A stretch of DNA of 21,050 nucleotides from a virus, in the IMG/VR virus record IMGVR_UViG_3300037300_000163, positions 1 to 21,050 of that record. The stretch is one strand, 5' to 3'. Below the pieces are notes generated by a model. It worked only from the letters and a program-made list of their open reading frames with translations, was not told the DNA's origin and did not search any database. The position numbers and the translations under genes are program-made. Shown piece after piece: positions 6,559 to 14,248 of the stretch; within the stretch, counting starts at the first letter, position 1, and every line of letters starts with the position of its first letter.

Positions 6559-7949
6559 TAGAGGCCAAACTCCTGTTGCATGGCCGCGCGCACTTGTGCG
6601 CGGATGGCCGCGGCGTCAGTGTAGCCAGCCGCTTGCACTTGCTGTGTGATTTCCAATTCGCGCTGGCGCATTATTCCGGGAATTTCGTCTAGCTGGGGCG
6701 CGCTATCCACAAGATTCCCCCCTTGTATAATTGGCCCGGTATTCCCTTGAGATTTCCAATAATTCAAGCGGACCAGCGAAAGTTTTGCCGACCGAGTAGC
6801 CTCCGCAAGTTTAGCGCCAAATTCTGCGGGGCTGTCACCGTCAAAGATACTTGAGCCAGCGTTAGGCATTTCGCCCGCTATCCGGCCCATCTCCTGCTGA
6901 GACACAGCCGCACCAGCCAAGGCTTTGATCGTGCGGTTAAGGTCTTTGAGCGCCGCCGCTTTAAACGTAGCGAATCTAGCCACCTCTTGCTGTTCTTCCG
7001 GGCTTGCCAAGCCTAACTTGTCTTTCCCCCGCAAAATGGCGTCGTTTAATCGAGTGGGGATCTGTTGATAAGTTTCATCATAAAGCTGCAATGTTCGATT
7101 AAGCCTGTCAATTTGCTCAGCAGTGTCAATCGCGCCCTTATCAAGCTGTGTATTTCCAGACGTGCCAAACCCGCCACCGCCGCTTCCGCCCATTTCAAGA
7201 CTCATAGTGCCGTCAGTATTGGTCTTGACACTCAAGCCTTTTGCCCTCTGGCCTTGGTCAACGACATATCGCCGATACTCGTCAGACCCCGGAGTAAAGC
7301 CCGCTTCTATGGCCAGCGCCCGCGCCTTTGCGAGCGGGTCACTTTCAGGCTTCGGCACGTCAGGAGCTTGGCCGGATAAAATCGAAATCAGCACGCCGAG
7401 GCCCGCTTGATCCGGCACGTTACGCGGCAGATTGCTGACGTCCATACCGTATTGCTCAACAGCCACGCGCAGGCCCTTTTGATATGCCGCCTCTTGCTGC
7501 TCGGGCGGCAAGCGGCTGATTGACGTTAGAATGGCGACTCCTACTTTTTGATTTTGCCTTTTAACGTCGTCGTCCGCAGTCCTTTGAGCCGAAGCCGCCG
7601 ACCGACCCTGCGCGGCAGTGGCGTTCGCCTGCTGGATTTGCCGCCCCTGCCGATTGTATGCCATGGTCGCGTCAAACTCGGTTACGCCGCGGTCAAAGTC
7701 CCGCTGGTCCAAACGATCCTCACGCGAGTTGCCCATTGCGCCAACAGGGTCCAGCATCGCCAGCGCATTGCGTGCGCCGTCGCTGTCAGCGCCGCCGGTC
7801 TGGATGGCTTGCGACAGGGCGTTGCGGGCCTGCCCGAGGCGCGCTTGCTCGGTGCGGGCCTCGTCTTGTGCCCGGAACTCGCGCCCTTGCGCCATGCCCT
7901 GCGTAAACGCGCCGCCGACGTTCGGGAGAAGAAGCGGAGTGATCGCCAT
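6558..7949 (-). CDS. Ejected internal virion protein (P22 gp20 position)
   Basis: This 463-residue protein, close to the length of P22 gp20 (about 470), has a Gln- and Ala-rich helical N-terminal half (about residues 15-130), a Gly-rich linker near 258-275, and a helical C-terminal half. The latter contains FATFKAAALKDLNRTIKALA, then GAAVSQQEMGRI and, later, LVRLNYWKSQG, a pattern I associate with phage internal or DNA-transfer proteins. There is no signal peptide or long hydrophobic segment. Both ends are joined to neighbours by TAATG, so synthesis of the three proteins is probably balanced by coupled translation. By position it should leave the capsid with the DNA; direct sequence similarity to gp20 was not tested. 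Confidence 0.72.
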   Translation of the reverse strand: MAITPLLLPNVGGAFTQGMAQGREFRAQDEARTEQARLGQARNALSQAIQTGGADSDGARNALAMLDPVGAMGNSREDRLDQRDFDRGVTEFDATMAYNRQGRQIQQANATAAQGRSAASAQRTADDDVKRQNQKVGVAILTSISRLPPEQQEAAYQKGLRVAVEQYGMDVSNLPRNVPDQAGLGVLISILSGQAPDVPKPESDPLAKARALAIEAGFTPGSDEYRRYVVDQGQRAKGLSVKTNTDGTMSLEMGGSGGGGFGTSGNTQLDKGAIDTAEQIDRLNRTLQLYDETYQQIPTRLNDAILRGKDKLGLASPEEQQEVARFATFKAAALKDLNRTIKALAGAAVSQQEMGRIAGEMPNAGSSIFDGDSPAEFGAKLAEATRSAKLSLVRLNYWKSQGNTGPIIQGGNLVDSAPQLDEIPGIMRQRELEITQQVQAAGYTDAAAIRAQVRAAMQQEFGL

Positions 7950-8842
7950 TAGAAGCCCATCCCCATTGCCTGACCCGCCTGCCGCGAGAGGTTATTAAAC
8001 CCGTTCGTGATGATGTTGCCTTGACCGATGTAGCCAGAGGCGCGGGCGTTGCCTTGGCCGATCAACGTATTGCTGCCGGTGTTTGCAAAATTCTGACCGA
8101 AGCCCGCAAGCGAATTTGTCGCCGTCTGCCCGCGCCCAGCGCCCGCCGCGAGCCTGTTCATGAACGTGCCGTATTCGTCCGCGGCCATTCCCTGGCCGTA
8201 GCCTTGCAGCGCCTTCATCGTCGCGCCGCTGTTAAGTCCGCCGCGTGCCGCTGCGCTACGCTCGATTGCCTGCCGCCCTTGGGCAACCCGGAACTCATAG
8301 CCCGGCGTCGTGTCAAATCCGCCATAATCGAAATTGAGCGCGTTAAACCCGCCGCCACCCGCCGCGCCGCCGCCCGCATCACCGCCCTGCGATTGTGCGT
8401 CAATGAAGCCCTGAGCGTCCGCCCGCGTGGAGAAGTTCTGATCGCCGACGGCAAACTGCGACGAAGGCCCCGAAGGAACGAAGGTTCTGCGCATTTGCTC
8501 GCCGCCACGGCTGTTCGGCTGAGCCACGTCCTGATAGCTTCCCGCTCCGGGGCGCGCTGCCACTTGGCTTTCGGTGATGGCGAGCGCGTTTTGCCCCGAA
8601 CCGGCCTGCCCCGCCATGCCCGGCTGCGACGCCATCGGTCGAGGCCCAAGCCCCATCTCATAGTCATACGCCGCTTGACTGCGCGCGCCGCTCTCAAGGA
8701 ACGGCTGAATGTTCGCCTGCGTGGCGGCAAACTGCTCGCGTTGAAGGTCAAGCGCCGCTTGCGACGATTGAACCTGAGCGTCGGTCGCTTTGCTTTGCGC
8801 GTTGCTGGCAAAAAGCCCGCTTACAATCTCGCCTAGACACAT
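7949..8842 (-). CDS. Ejected internal virion protein (P22 gp7 position)
   Basis: The 297-residue product starts MCLGEIVSGLFASNAQSK and continues with a Gln- and Ala-rich helix (about 18-50). A Gly-rich stretch (about 152-165) is followed by GYEFRVAQGRQAIERSAAAR and then GGLNSGATMKALQGYGQ. This C-terminal half, up to FNNLSRQAGQAMGMGF, is a conserved pattern in phage DNA-transfer or injection proteins. GGAG seven bases before the ATG sets the start, which overlaps the GNAT gene by ten bases. In P22, gp7 is one of three proteins ejected ahead of the genome. The Cys at position 2 is unusual but does not sit in a typical lipoprotein signal sequence. Confidence 0.75.
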   Translation of the reverse strand: MCLGEIVSGLFASNAQSKATDAQVQSSQAALDLQREQFAATQANIQPFLESGARSQAAYDYEMGLGPRPMASQPGMAGQAGSGQNALAITESQVAARPGAGSYQDVAQPNSRGGEQMRRTFVPSGPSSQFAVGDQNFSTRADAQGFIDAQSQGGDAGGGAAGGGGFNALNFDYGGFDTTPGYEFRVAQGRQAIERSAAARGGLNSGATMKALQGYGQGMAADEYGTFMNRLAAGAGRGQTATNSLAGFGQNFANTGSNTLIGQGNARASGYIGQGNIITNGFNNLSRQAGQAMGMGF

Positions 8843-9225
8843 GATGGTTCTCCGTATGCGATTTTCTGGCGCGTGAACCCCATGCGCTCAAGGGCCGGAC
8901 TTTCGCGCGTGGTCGTGAAATGCGTTGTCGCGCCGTTTTCGTGCGCCCACGATTGAAACGCCTTTAGCAGCCGCAATCCGCTGCCATCGGTTGCGTGCCA
9001 GAACATCTCCCACGCTTGGCGTTCGCTCGGCGCGCTCCACAGCGGGTGGATAAGCCCGCCAATCATCCCGCCCACGCTTAGGAAAACCGCGCCATTGACC
9101 AAGACATGCCGCACGAAGCCGGTGGCGGCGTCAGCGTCAAACGGCGCATTGCTCACCGCCGCGTGGTTGCCGCGACCTAGATCAATGATGCGCGGAATAT
9201 CCTCAGCCGTGGCGCGTCGGATCAT
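8833..9225 (-). CDS. GNAT-family N-acetyltransferase
   Basis: The 130-residue protein follows the GNAT order: an N-terminal IRRATAEDIPRIIDLGR helix, a central beta region (FLSVGGMIGGLIHPLW), a fourth strand with EMFWHATDGSGLRLLKAFQS (about 73-92) holding the acetyl-CoA-binding turn GSG, and a C-terminal SPALERMGF motif where GNAT proteins place their last helix and strand. It would transfer an acetyl group from acetyl-CoA; the substrate is unknown. Similar small GNAT proteins are common among podophage virion genes, and T7 gene 13 is one such case. It lies in the position of P22 gene 14. The start overlaps the preceding stop as ATGA. It could modify a virion protein, or may be a catalytically weak assembly factor. 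Confidence 0.85.
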   Translation of the reverse strand: MIRRATAEDIPRIIDLGRGNHAAVSNAPFDADAATGFVRHVLVNGAVFLSVGGMIGGLIHPLWSAPSERQAWEMFWHATDGSGLRLLKAFQSWAHENGATTHFTTTRESPALERMGFTRQKIAYGEPSCV

Positions 9226-9548
9226 GCGGCGTCGCGCGTCGTCAACATGAGCGTGAGCGTAGCGGCGTCGGAGGCAAGCGCGTAAATCGCGTCGCCGTTT
9301 TTCATGCCTACGTTGAACAGCGCGTTAAGGAACACGGTCGCCGCTGCGCCCGATGCGGCCACGCTCAGGGCGTTATAAATCATCGTATCCGCCGCCAAAG
9401 CGTCGCCGCTCTTTACGAGATGCACCGTGATCGTTGATGCGCCCCCAGCGCCGCAGACCGAGGCCCCCACAATCTCCTGCGAGTTTGGAGATGTGTAGAC
9501 CACGCCCGCGCTTGTGCCGGGCTGCATGATCGTTACCGTTTTCGCCAT
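9222..9548 (-). CDS. Small beta-rich virion-region protein, unknown
   Basis: This 108-residue protein begins MAKTVTIMQPGTSAGVVYTS. Alternating hydrophobic and small residues, with many Ala, Ser and Thr and few charges, suggest a beta sandwich (for example STITVHLVKSGD and TLTLMLTTRDAA). The start at 9548 is chosen over one 15 codons upstream because AAGGA lies eight bases before it and the earlier start would run into the preceding gene. It sits among tail-plug and ejection genes, so a minor structural role is likely. No family is recognised. Confidence 0.75.
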   Translation of the reverse strand: MAKTVTIMQPGTSAGVVYTSPNSQEIVGASVCGAGGASTITVHLVKSGDALAADTMIYNALSVAASGAAATVFLNALFNVGMKNGDAIYALASDAATLTLMLTTRDAA

Positions 9549-9559
9549 GGCAGGAATCC

Positions 9560-9889
9560 TTACTGAAGCGGGACGGACCCGAGGGGCGCGCAAGCCCCGA
9601 AAAGAGAGACTGACGAGGCCGGGTCACCTGCGCCTTGGAATGACACCTGCGCCGAATGCACGCCTGCGCCTTGGAGTGCGACCGCCGGATGCCCCGAGTG
9701 CCCGTATTGAAACGAAACGCCGGGGTTGGTCGCTTGCGTGATGAGCACCGTCGTCGTGGTCAGGCTTGCGCCGCCAACCGCCTGATACAGGTCTTCCAAC
9801 CAGCGTGCATATTGGCGCGTCGGGTATCCCCTGGCGTCCGAGATTGGCGCATTCAGCGACATGGGCGACGGAACTGAACGGCCCGTCAT
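9560..9889 (-). CDS. Small protein with a 12-residue repeat at the tail-needle position
   Basis: The 109-residue product has an N-terminal part (SLNAPISDARGYPTRQYARW, then LEDLYQAVGG) of a type often seen in small proteins after gp10-like genes. From residue 58 it shows a regular 12-residue repeat: Val at 58, 70, 82, 94 and 106, each followed by a small residue and then Phe or Leu (VSF, VAL, VSF, VSL, VPL), with Gly near the fifth position. This suggests stacked short beta strands, perhaps in a trimeric fibre. In P22 the gene after gp10 encodes the tail needle gp26, which is much longer and coiled-coil. The ATG overlaps the gp10-like stop as ATGA. The needle role is inference from position. 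Confidence 0.75.
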   Translation of the reverse strand: MTGRSVPSPMSLNAPISDARGYPTRQYARWLEDLYQAVGGASLTTTTVLITQATNPGVSFQYGHSGHPAVALQGAGVHSAQVSFQGAGDPASSVSLFGACAPLGSVPLQ

Positions 9890-11247
9890 TGCGACGCCAT
9901 GTAGTTGACGCCGATCAAGGGCGCGTCAATCGGGTCCGTGATCCGCAGCCGCATCGAGAAATGGTAGGCGCGGCCAAGCCCGTTCACCCATATCTGCCGC
10001 GAATATTCGCCGAGATTGCCCATGTCGAACTCCCGTTCACCGTCCCAATTCTGCCCGTCGCGGCTAACCGAAACTTGCAGCTTGGGCGTGCGCGCGAGGT
10101 TGGTGCGGCCCTGCCCGAAGCCGATTTTCACCTTGGAGACCGTGACCCAATCGCCGCCGCCGTCAATCGGCAGGCTGATGGCCTCCCGCTCGATAGCCAG
10201 CCCGCCGTCGGTTAGACCGCCGAGGGTGTGAACAAAGCCGTCAGTCGCTCCGATAACCTCTCGCCCGTCCCATATCGTGGTGCAGGTGGCAATCCACGGC
10301 AAATCACCGATTCCGCTTGACCGCTCGTGCCATAGCCCGCTGGCGAGGTCGTAGATAAGCGACGGCTGCCCGTTGATCCGCACGCAGATGAACTTGTGGC
10401 CGCGATCCTCAAGCGAGAACAGCCGCACGTCGTCGGTGTATGCCAGGTTCTTCAGGATCGTCTCAGCGAGCGACGTTGACAGCCGTTGCGGCGAACTGCC
10501 GGGGGCGACGCGATAGACCACCCGGTCGTCGCCGACGAACCACACGCCCGCGTCTGACGCGCACACCGCGTTTGCAAAGGCAAGCCCGCGCTCGAACGTG
10601 CCGCCGCTGCGCCGGGCGAAAGGAAAGTCCGCGCTGCCCGTGTTGCTCCAAAGCTCAATCGTCCGCGTGCCGAACAGGAACAGGTCTTGGTGATCCACGA
10701 AGCCGCGCACGAGTCCATCAGGCCGCGCCTCGGCGCTTGCAAAGTCGGCGGCGTTAATCGTGGTTGCGTCGCTTAGCGCCGACACGCTGAACCGCTGCCC
10801 GTCTTGCTCGAACAGGATGATGTATCCCGAGGTCGCGCCGACGCTGCCCACGTCGCTAAATGCGCCCGGCGCTGGCGTGCTTAGCGCGGTTCCGTTCCAC
10901 ACGTAATAGACGCCACCCGCAGCTAACGCTACATCAAGCCCGTTGCCCGCTATCGTGGTTTTGGCGCTGTCGTTAATGTCCCCGAGCGCCGTTGCCGTGC
11001 CGCTCGTTGCGATGCTCCACAGCTTGCCGCCCGCCGCCGCATAGAGCGCCGAGGACTGCGCGTAGATAGCCCGCACAGGCCCGCCTAGCTGGTCGCTGAG
11101 CGCCGTCAGGCCCGACGATGGCAGGAGCAGCAGCCGCCCCGCGCCACCGTCAGGAAACGGCTCCGCGAACAGGTTGAGCAACCGCTCGCCGCTATGCTCC
11201 GGCACGGAGCCGCCGACCGATTGGCGCGCAAATGTGACATACGGCAT
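9886..11247 (-). CDS. P22 gp10-like tail hub / packaged-DNA stabilisation protein
   Basis: This 453-residue protein is close to the length of P22 gp10 (about 470). It opens with QSVGGSVPEHSGERLLNLFA and continues with repeated beta-propeller-like segments (SSALYAAAGGKLWSI, GGVYYVWNGTAL, DLFLFGTRTIELWSNTG, DAGVWFVGDDRVVYRV), the pattern of the family to which gp10 belongs. In P22, gp10 binds below gp4 and helps close the portal so that packaged DNA does not leak. Here it follows the gp4-like gene with one gene between. Its start shares TAATG with that gene. Family assignment is by recognised pattern and synteny. Confidence 0.88.
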   Translation of the reverse strand: MPYVTFARQSVGGSVPEHSGERLLNLFAEPFPDGGAGRLLLLPSSGLTALSDQLGGPVRAIYAQSSALYAAAGGKLWSIATSGTATALGDINDSAKTTIAGNGLDVALAAGGVYYVWNGTALSTPAPGAFSDVGSVGATSGYIILFEQDGQRFSVSALSDATTINAADFASAEARPDGLVRGFVDHQDLFLFGTRTIELWSNTGSADFPFARRSGGTFERGLAFANAVCASDAGVWFVGDDRVVYRVAPGSSPQRLSTSLAETILKNLAYTDDVRLFSLEDRGHKFICVRINGQPSLIYDLASGLWHERSSGIGDLPWIATCTTIWDGREVIGATDGFVHTLGGLTDGGLAIEREAISLPIDGGGDWVTVSKVKIGFGQGRTNLARTPKLQVSVSRDGQNWDGEREFDMGNLGEYSRQIWVNGLGRAYHFSMRLRITDPIDAPLIGVNYMASQ

Positions 11248-12290
11248 TAGTCGCCCCCTCGGATATAGCGCAGCGCGGCGTCAAGCTCGGGGTCGCCGCT
11301 CGATTCGTCGCCCTGCATTCCGCGCGACGCCGCGCCCGCTCCGACGGCAAGCGGAACGGCGGCACTCAGGTTGGAAAGGTTTTTCAGGCGAGGGTCAAAG
11401 CGCGCGAACCGGCTGCGGATGTTGGAGGGGTCCATTATTGAACGCTGATCCGCGACTGATACGCCGTCAAAGCCACGCCGTGAAAGCTCCTCTCCAAAGC
11501 CACGGGCCATGTCGTCATCGTAAAGGTTTTTCGCGGCGCTTGCGGCCTCCCGTGCTTCCATCGTGGCGGGTCGATTTGTGGCGACGAGCGGAAGGACTCT
11601 GGACGATGGCCGATCGGCGGGAATTTTTGGGTGCGGCTCTCCAGCAAAGACGTTTGCCATACGCGGGTTGTTTGTGGAGTAGATGCCCGGCCCAACCTTC
11701 CCTCGCTGGCTTGGCCGCAAGGCTTGAAAGTCAGCGCTCGCCCCCGTCCCATGATAAAGCGGGGTATCCACGTCGAAGCCCATCTCCCTCGCGCGCGCCA
11801 TCCGCGAAGCCTCGTCCATTGCCATATCCGCGCCAGTCTCGCCGCGCTCATAGGCGTTAAACAGCCGCGCCGGGTCAGCCGCCGCAAGCATATCGTCGGT
11901 CACTTCACCGGCGCGACCCTCGCGCAGCATTCGAACCACCGCGTCCGTCGCATCATCCGCAAGCCGGTTCACGCCGCTTACGCTGCCCGGCAAGAACACC
12001 GACCCGAGCGCCGCCGCCATTGTGCCGCCCGCCAAAAGCGCGTTGACCGGGTCGCGCGCTTGCATCAGGTCGCCCGAAGCGCGCACCGCGTCCACGAAGT
12101 CCTGCCCCGGCGAAATCATCGCCAGTGCGTTGCCCACGCTCGCGCCAAATCGCGACAACTCCGGCCCGGCATAATATCGCGCCGTGTCGGCGACCGGTTC
12201 AAGCTGGCGCTCTAGCCAAGCGCTGCGCTGCTGGCCTGTGCTGCTGGCGAGGGCGTTGATTCCTTGAAGCAAGGCGTCAAGGCGGTCCAT
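11247..12290 (-). CDS. Virion-region protein with an ADP-ribosyltransferase-like domain
   Basis: The 347-residue product carries the motifs of phage ADP-ribosyltransferase (ART) domains of the polyvalent-protein type: LYHGTG at 178-183, GIYSTNNPRMANVFA at 202-216 and a closing IMDPSNIRSRFARFDP at 285-300. H180 and Y204 fit the first two positions of the H-Y-E triad. The third is unclear: the residue aligned by eye is Q282 (next to D281), so activity is uncertain. Residues 84-104 and 308-322 are hydrophobic and could aid membrane passage. TAATG overlaps join it to the gp4-like and gp10-like genes, so it is expressed with virion proteins. An enzyme carried in the particle and delivered with the DNA is a reasonable inference; an inactive structural relic is the main alternative. 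Confidence 0.75.
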   Translation of the reverse strand: MDRLDALLQGINALASSTGQQRSAWLERQLEPVADTARYYAGPELSRFGASVGNALAMISPGQDFVDAVRASGDLMQARDPVNALLAGGTMAAALGSVFLPGSVSGVNRLADDATDAVVRMLREGRAGEVTDDMLAAADPARLFNAYERGETGADMAMDEASRMARAREMGFDVDTPLYHGTGASADFQALRPSQRGKVGPGIYSTNNPRMANVFAGEPHPKIPADRPSSRVLPLVATNRPATMEAREAASAAKNLYDDDMARGFGEELSRRGFDGVSVADQRSIMDPSNIRSRFARFDPRLKNLSNLSAAVPLAVGAGAASRGMQGDESSGDPELDAALRYIRGGD

Positions 12291-12685
12291 TAGTAAATCG
12301 ACCTCTGCCCGGCCCAGTATTGCTGCGGCATAACCTTCAAGCCCTCGTCAACCACCAACGCCGCCTGCACATGATAGCGAGCCATGATCGCCTGCCGCGC
12401 GCGCCGCACGTCATTCGGATTCGGATGGCGCACGCCGTAATTCGACGCGACGTGATCCGCCGTCAAATCCGCGATTGCGCCCTCAAATTCTGCTGGCAGG
12501 TTGAAGGTGTCCGCTGCCCTTAGCGTGGTGTGCGTCAGGTCAGCGCCGCGCGCCTTGAACCCGTGCATCACTTCGTTCATCGCCACGAGCGTCAACGCCG
12601 CGTCTGCGGCCTCCGGCTCCTGCGAAATCGGCGAGACGCCAATCCGCAACAGCGCGCGCCCGACAATTTCCGATGCAAGCGTCAT
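12290..12685 (-). CDS. P22 gp4-like tail accessory factor
   Basis: The 131-residue helical protein begins MTLASEIVGRALLRIGVSPI and contains ALTLVAMNEVMHGFKARGAD and FEGAIADLTADHVASNYG, a pattern shared by gp4-like head-completion proteins. In P22, gp4 (about 166 residues) forms a ring under the portal and is the first tail part added after packaging; gp10 then binds it. The start at 12685 makes an ATGA overlap with the upstream gene and has GGAG eleven bases before it; a longer frame upstream is rejected because it overlaps that gene. The protein ends in an aromatic tail (QQYWAGQRSIY). Confidence 0.85.
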   Translation of the reverse strand: MTLASEIVGRALLRIGVSPISQEPEAADAALTLVAMNEVMHGFKARGADLTHTTLRAADTFNLPAEFEGAIADLTADHVASNYGVRHPNPNDVRRARQAIMARYHVQAALVVDEGLKVMPQQYWAGQRSIY

Positions 12686-12933
12686 GGGCGCGCCTCCGCA
12701 ATCGCTGCGCGCAGCCGCGCCGAACCCCACCGCTTGTCAACGTCAACGCCAAGCGCTTCCGCCTCCGCGATAAGCGCCGCCTTTCCGGTTTGGGACGCGA
12801 CCGGCGCGACCGGCTCCACCACGCCAACGCGCGCCGGGCTATCAACCCACCCGACAGGGACGGACGCAGCGTCGTCAAATATCTCGCCATGCACCACGCC
12901 ATCGCGCAGCGTGTAGGCCCAGGTTCTCGACAT
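12682..12933 (-). CDS. Small protein with a C-terminal SAP/HeH-like helix motif
   Basis: The 83-residue product begins MSRTWAYTLRDGVVHGEIFD, a short beta-rich part, then a Pro/Val linker. Its C terminus, ALIAEAEALGVDVDKRWGSA followed by RLRAAIAEA, is the helix-extended-loop-helix pattern of SAP/HeH-like motifs often found at the ends of phage head-completion or small structural proteins, which may touch DNA or other proteins. GGAGGTG shortly before the ATG is one of the strongest ribosome binding sites here and sets the start. It lies between the coat and gp4-like genes, so a head-completion role is likely. Confidence 0.78.
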   Translation of the reverse strand: MSRTWAYTLRDGVVHGEIFDDAASVPVGWVDSPARVGVVEPVAPVASQTGKAALIAEAEALGVDVDKRWGSARLRAAIAEARP

Positions 12934-12960
12934 AGCGTCACCTCCGCGCAATTAGAGCGA

Positions 12961-12979
12961 CGGGGCCATTACAGCCCCG
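12961..12979 (-). promoter_or_regulatory. Stem-loop after the coat-protein gene
   Basis: CGGGGC and GCCCCG form a perfect six-pair stem with a seven-base loop, 22 bases past the coat stop, in the only sizeable gap among the head genes. No U-tract follows, so it is not a standard terminator. It may protect the 3' end of coat mRNA or reduce expression of genes beyond it. Confidence 0.5.
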
Positions 12980-13000
12980 CCACAGATTCACGAAAAACCA

Positions 13001-14239
13001 TCACGCAGTAAGGCGGAGCGCCAAATCAGGGTAAATGGCCTTCGTGCCGAAAAGCACGTCCAAGCGGTATTTCCGCTGCAACGTGTTGAAGTCCACCGCT
13101 TCGGTGCAGGTGATTGACATGCGATTGCCCGACTTGGTGGAGACCTTGACGCCCGCGCCGCCATCGACGTTCAGCGGACGCGAAACCAACAGGAACGCGT
13201 TCTTATGGAACAGGAGCGACTGCTCGTAGGACGCGCCCGCCGTTCCGGTCTTGACCACGATGGCCGCGTTATCAGCGGCGGTTGCACTGACCGTTTGATA
13301 AGGCCCGGTGATGATGATCGCGGGCGCGATGCTCAGCGTGCAATCGCCCGCGCCGTCCGAATCCACGTCTGCCAGAACCGTGAAGCATTGCAGGCGCCCG
13401 GTCGATTGCTTGCTGATGGGATTGACCGAAAACACGCCCGCAATGGTGATCACGTCGCCCTTCTTCAGCAGGCCAGTGACCGAGGTTGACCACCCGTCCG
13501 TGTTGAGCGACTGCGAGTTGGTGGCCTTGCTCGCTGCGTAGGTGACGGCCTGCGACCCGCCATCGACAAGCGGGGTTCCGCCCTGAGCGCCCACGACATG
13601 GCGCGGCATGTGCACGCTGGAATAGTGGTCAAAGCCCGCGTAATGACCCGTCGAGACCTTCTCAAGCGCGGTCGTAACCTTGCTGCGCTCCACCTGCACC
13701 GCCTTGAGCGAGTCAGCGAGGTAGGCCGCAGTCATTGGCGAATGCACCGCACAGCGCGGGTCAAGCGGGACCGCCATGTCAGTCATGGTCGCGCCAGCCT
13801 CAGCCAGCGTGAGGAACGTGGCCGGGCGAGTGCCGGGCGTGCCCCAATAGTTCCACACGCTCGAATACATCGTGGCGATTTCAGTCTCGATGCGGTCGCG
13901 CAGCTTGATAACGGCGGATTCAACGATGTTCTGGATCCGGTCGCTGCCGAGGTCCAGCGTCAATTCCTGCGGCGTCAGCGTGAATTTGGCCGTTTCTGTC
14001 TTGTTCATCGTGACGGCCACGTTCGCATCTTCAACGTCGGTGTTGAAGGACGAAACGTCGAGGTTATCGCTCTGCGTTGCCATGCGGATCGGACGCCGCA
14101 CGCTAATGCTGTCGCCAACCGTGCCGCTGAACTCGGACGAATAGTCCATGCTCACGAGCTTGCCGAGGACAAGGGAGTTTTCAAGGTGCATCAGCGCTTC
14201 GTTGGCGATGATGGCCGGGGTGAGAATTGCGTTAGCCAT
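13001..14239 (-). CDS. Major capsid (coat) protein, P22 gp5-like
   Basis: The 412-residue protein is close in length to P22 coat (430). It begins MANAILTPAIIANEALMHLE, the typical start of this coat family, followed by VGDSISVRRPIRM (41-53) and FTLTPQELTLDLG (86-98). Residues about 225-345, including KKGDVITIAGVFSVNPISKQ, form the inserted I-domain characteristic of P22-type coat proteins on the HK97 fold. The C terminus (LQRKYRLDVLFGTKAIYPDL) is also typical. AAGGA lies seven bases upstream, nine bases after the scaffold stop. It should form the icosahedral procapsid around the scaffold. Confidence 0.93.
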   Translation of the reverse strand: MANAILTPAIIANEALMHLENSLVLGKLVSMDYSSEFSGTVGDSISVRRPIRMATQSDNLDVSSFNTDVEDANVAVTMNKTETAKFTLTPQELTLDLGSDRIQNIVESAVIKLRDRIETEIATMYSSVWNYWGTPGTRPATFLTLAEAGATMTDMAVPLDPRCAVHSPMTAAYLADSLKAVQVERSKVTTALEKVSTGHYAGFDHYSSVHMPRHVVGAQGGTPLVDGGSQAVTYAASKATNSQSLNTDGWSTSVTGLLKKGDVITIAGVFSVNPISKQSTGRLQCFTVLADVDSDGAGDCTLSIAPAIIITGPYQTVSATAADNAAIVVKTGTAGASYEQSLLFHKNAFLLVSRPLNVDGGAGVKVSTKSGNRMSITCTEAVDFNTLQRKYRLDVLFGTKAIYPDLALRLTA

Positions 14240-14248
14240 TGGGTGTCC

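Noticed and set aside
8021-8836. Long plus-strand open frame (271 codons) opposite the gp7-like gene
   Set aside because: Its product is a low-complexity Arg/Ala/Leu mix expected from the antisense of a GC-rich gene, while the minus strand has recognisable protein, a good ribosome binding site and tight joins to neighbours.
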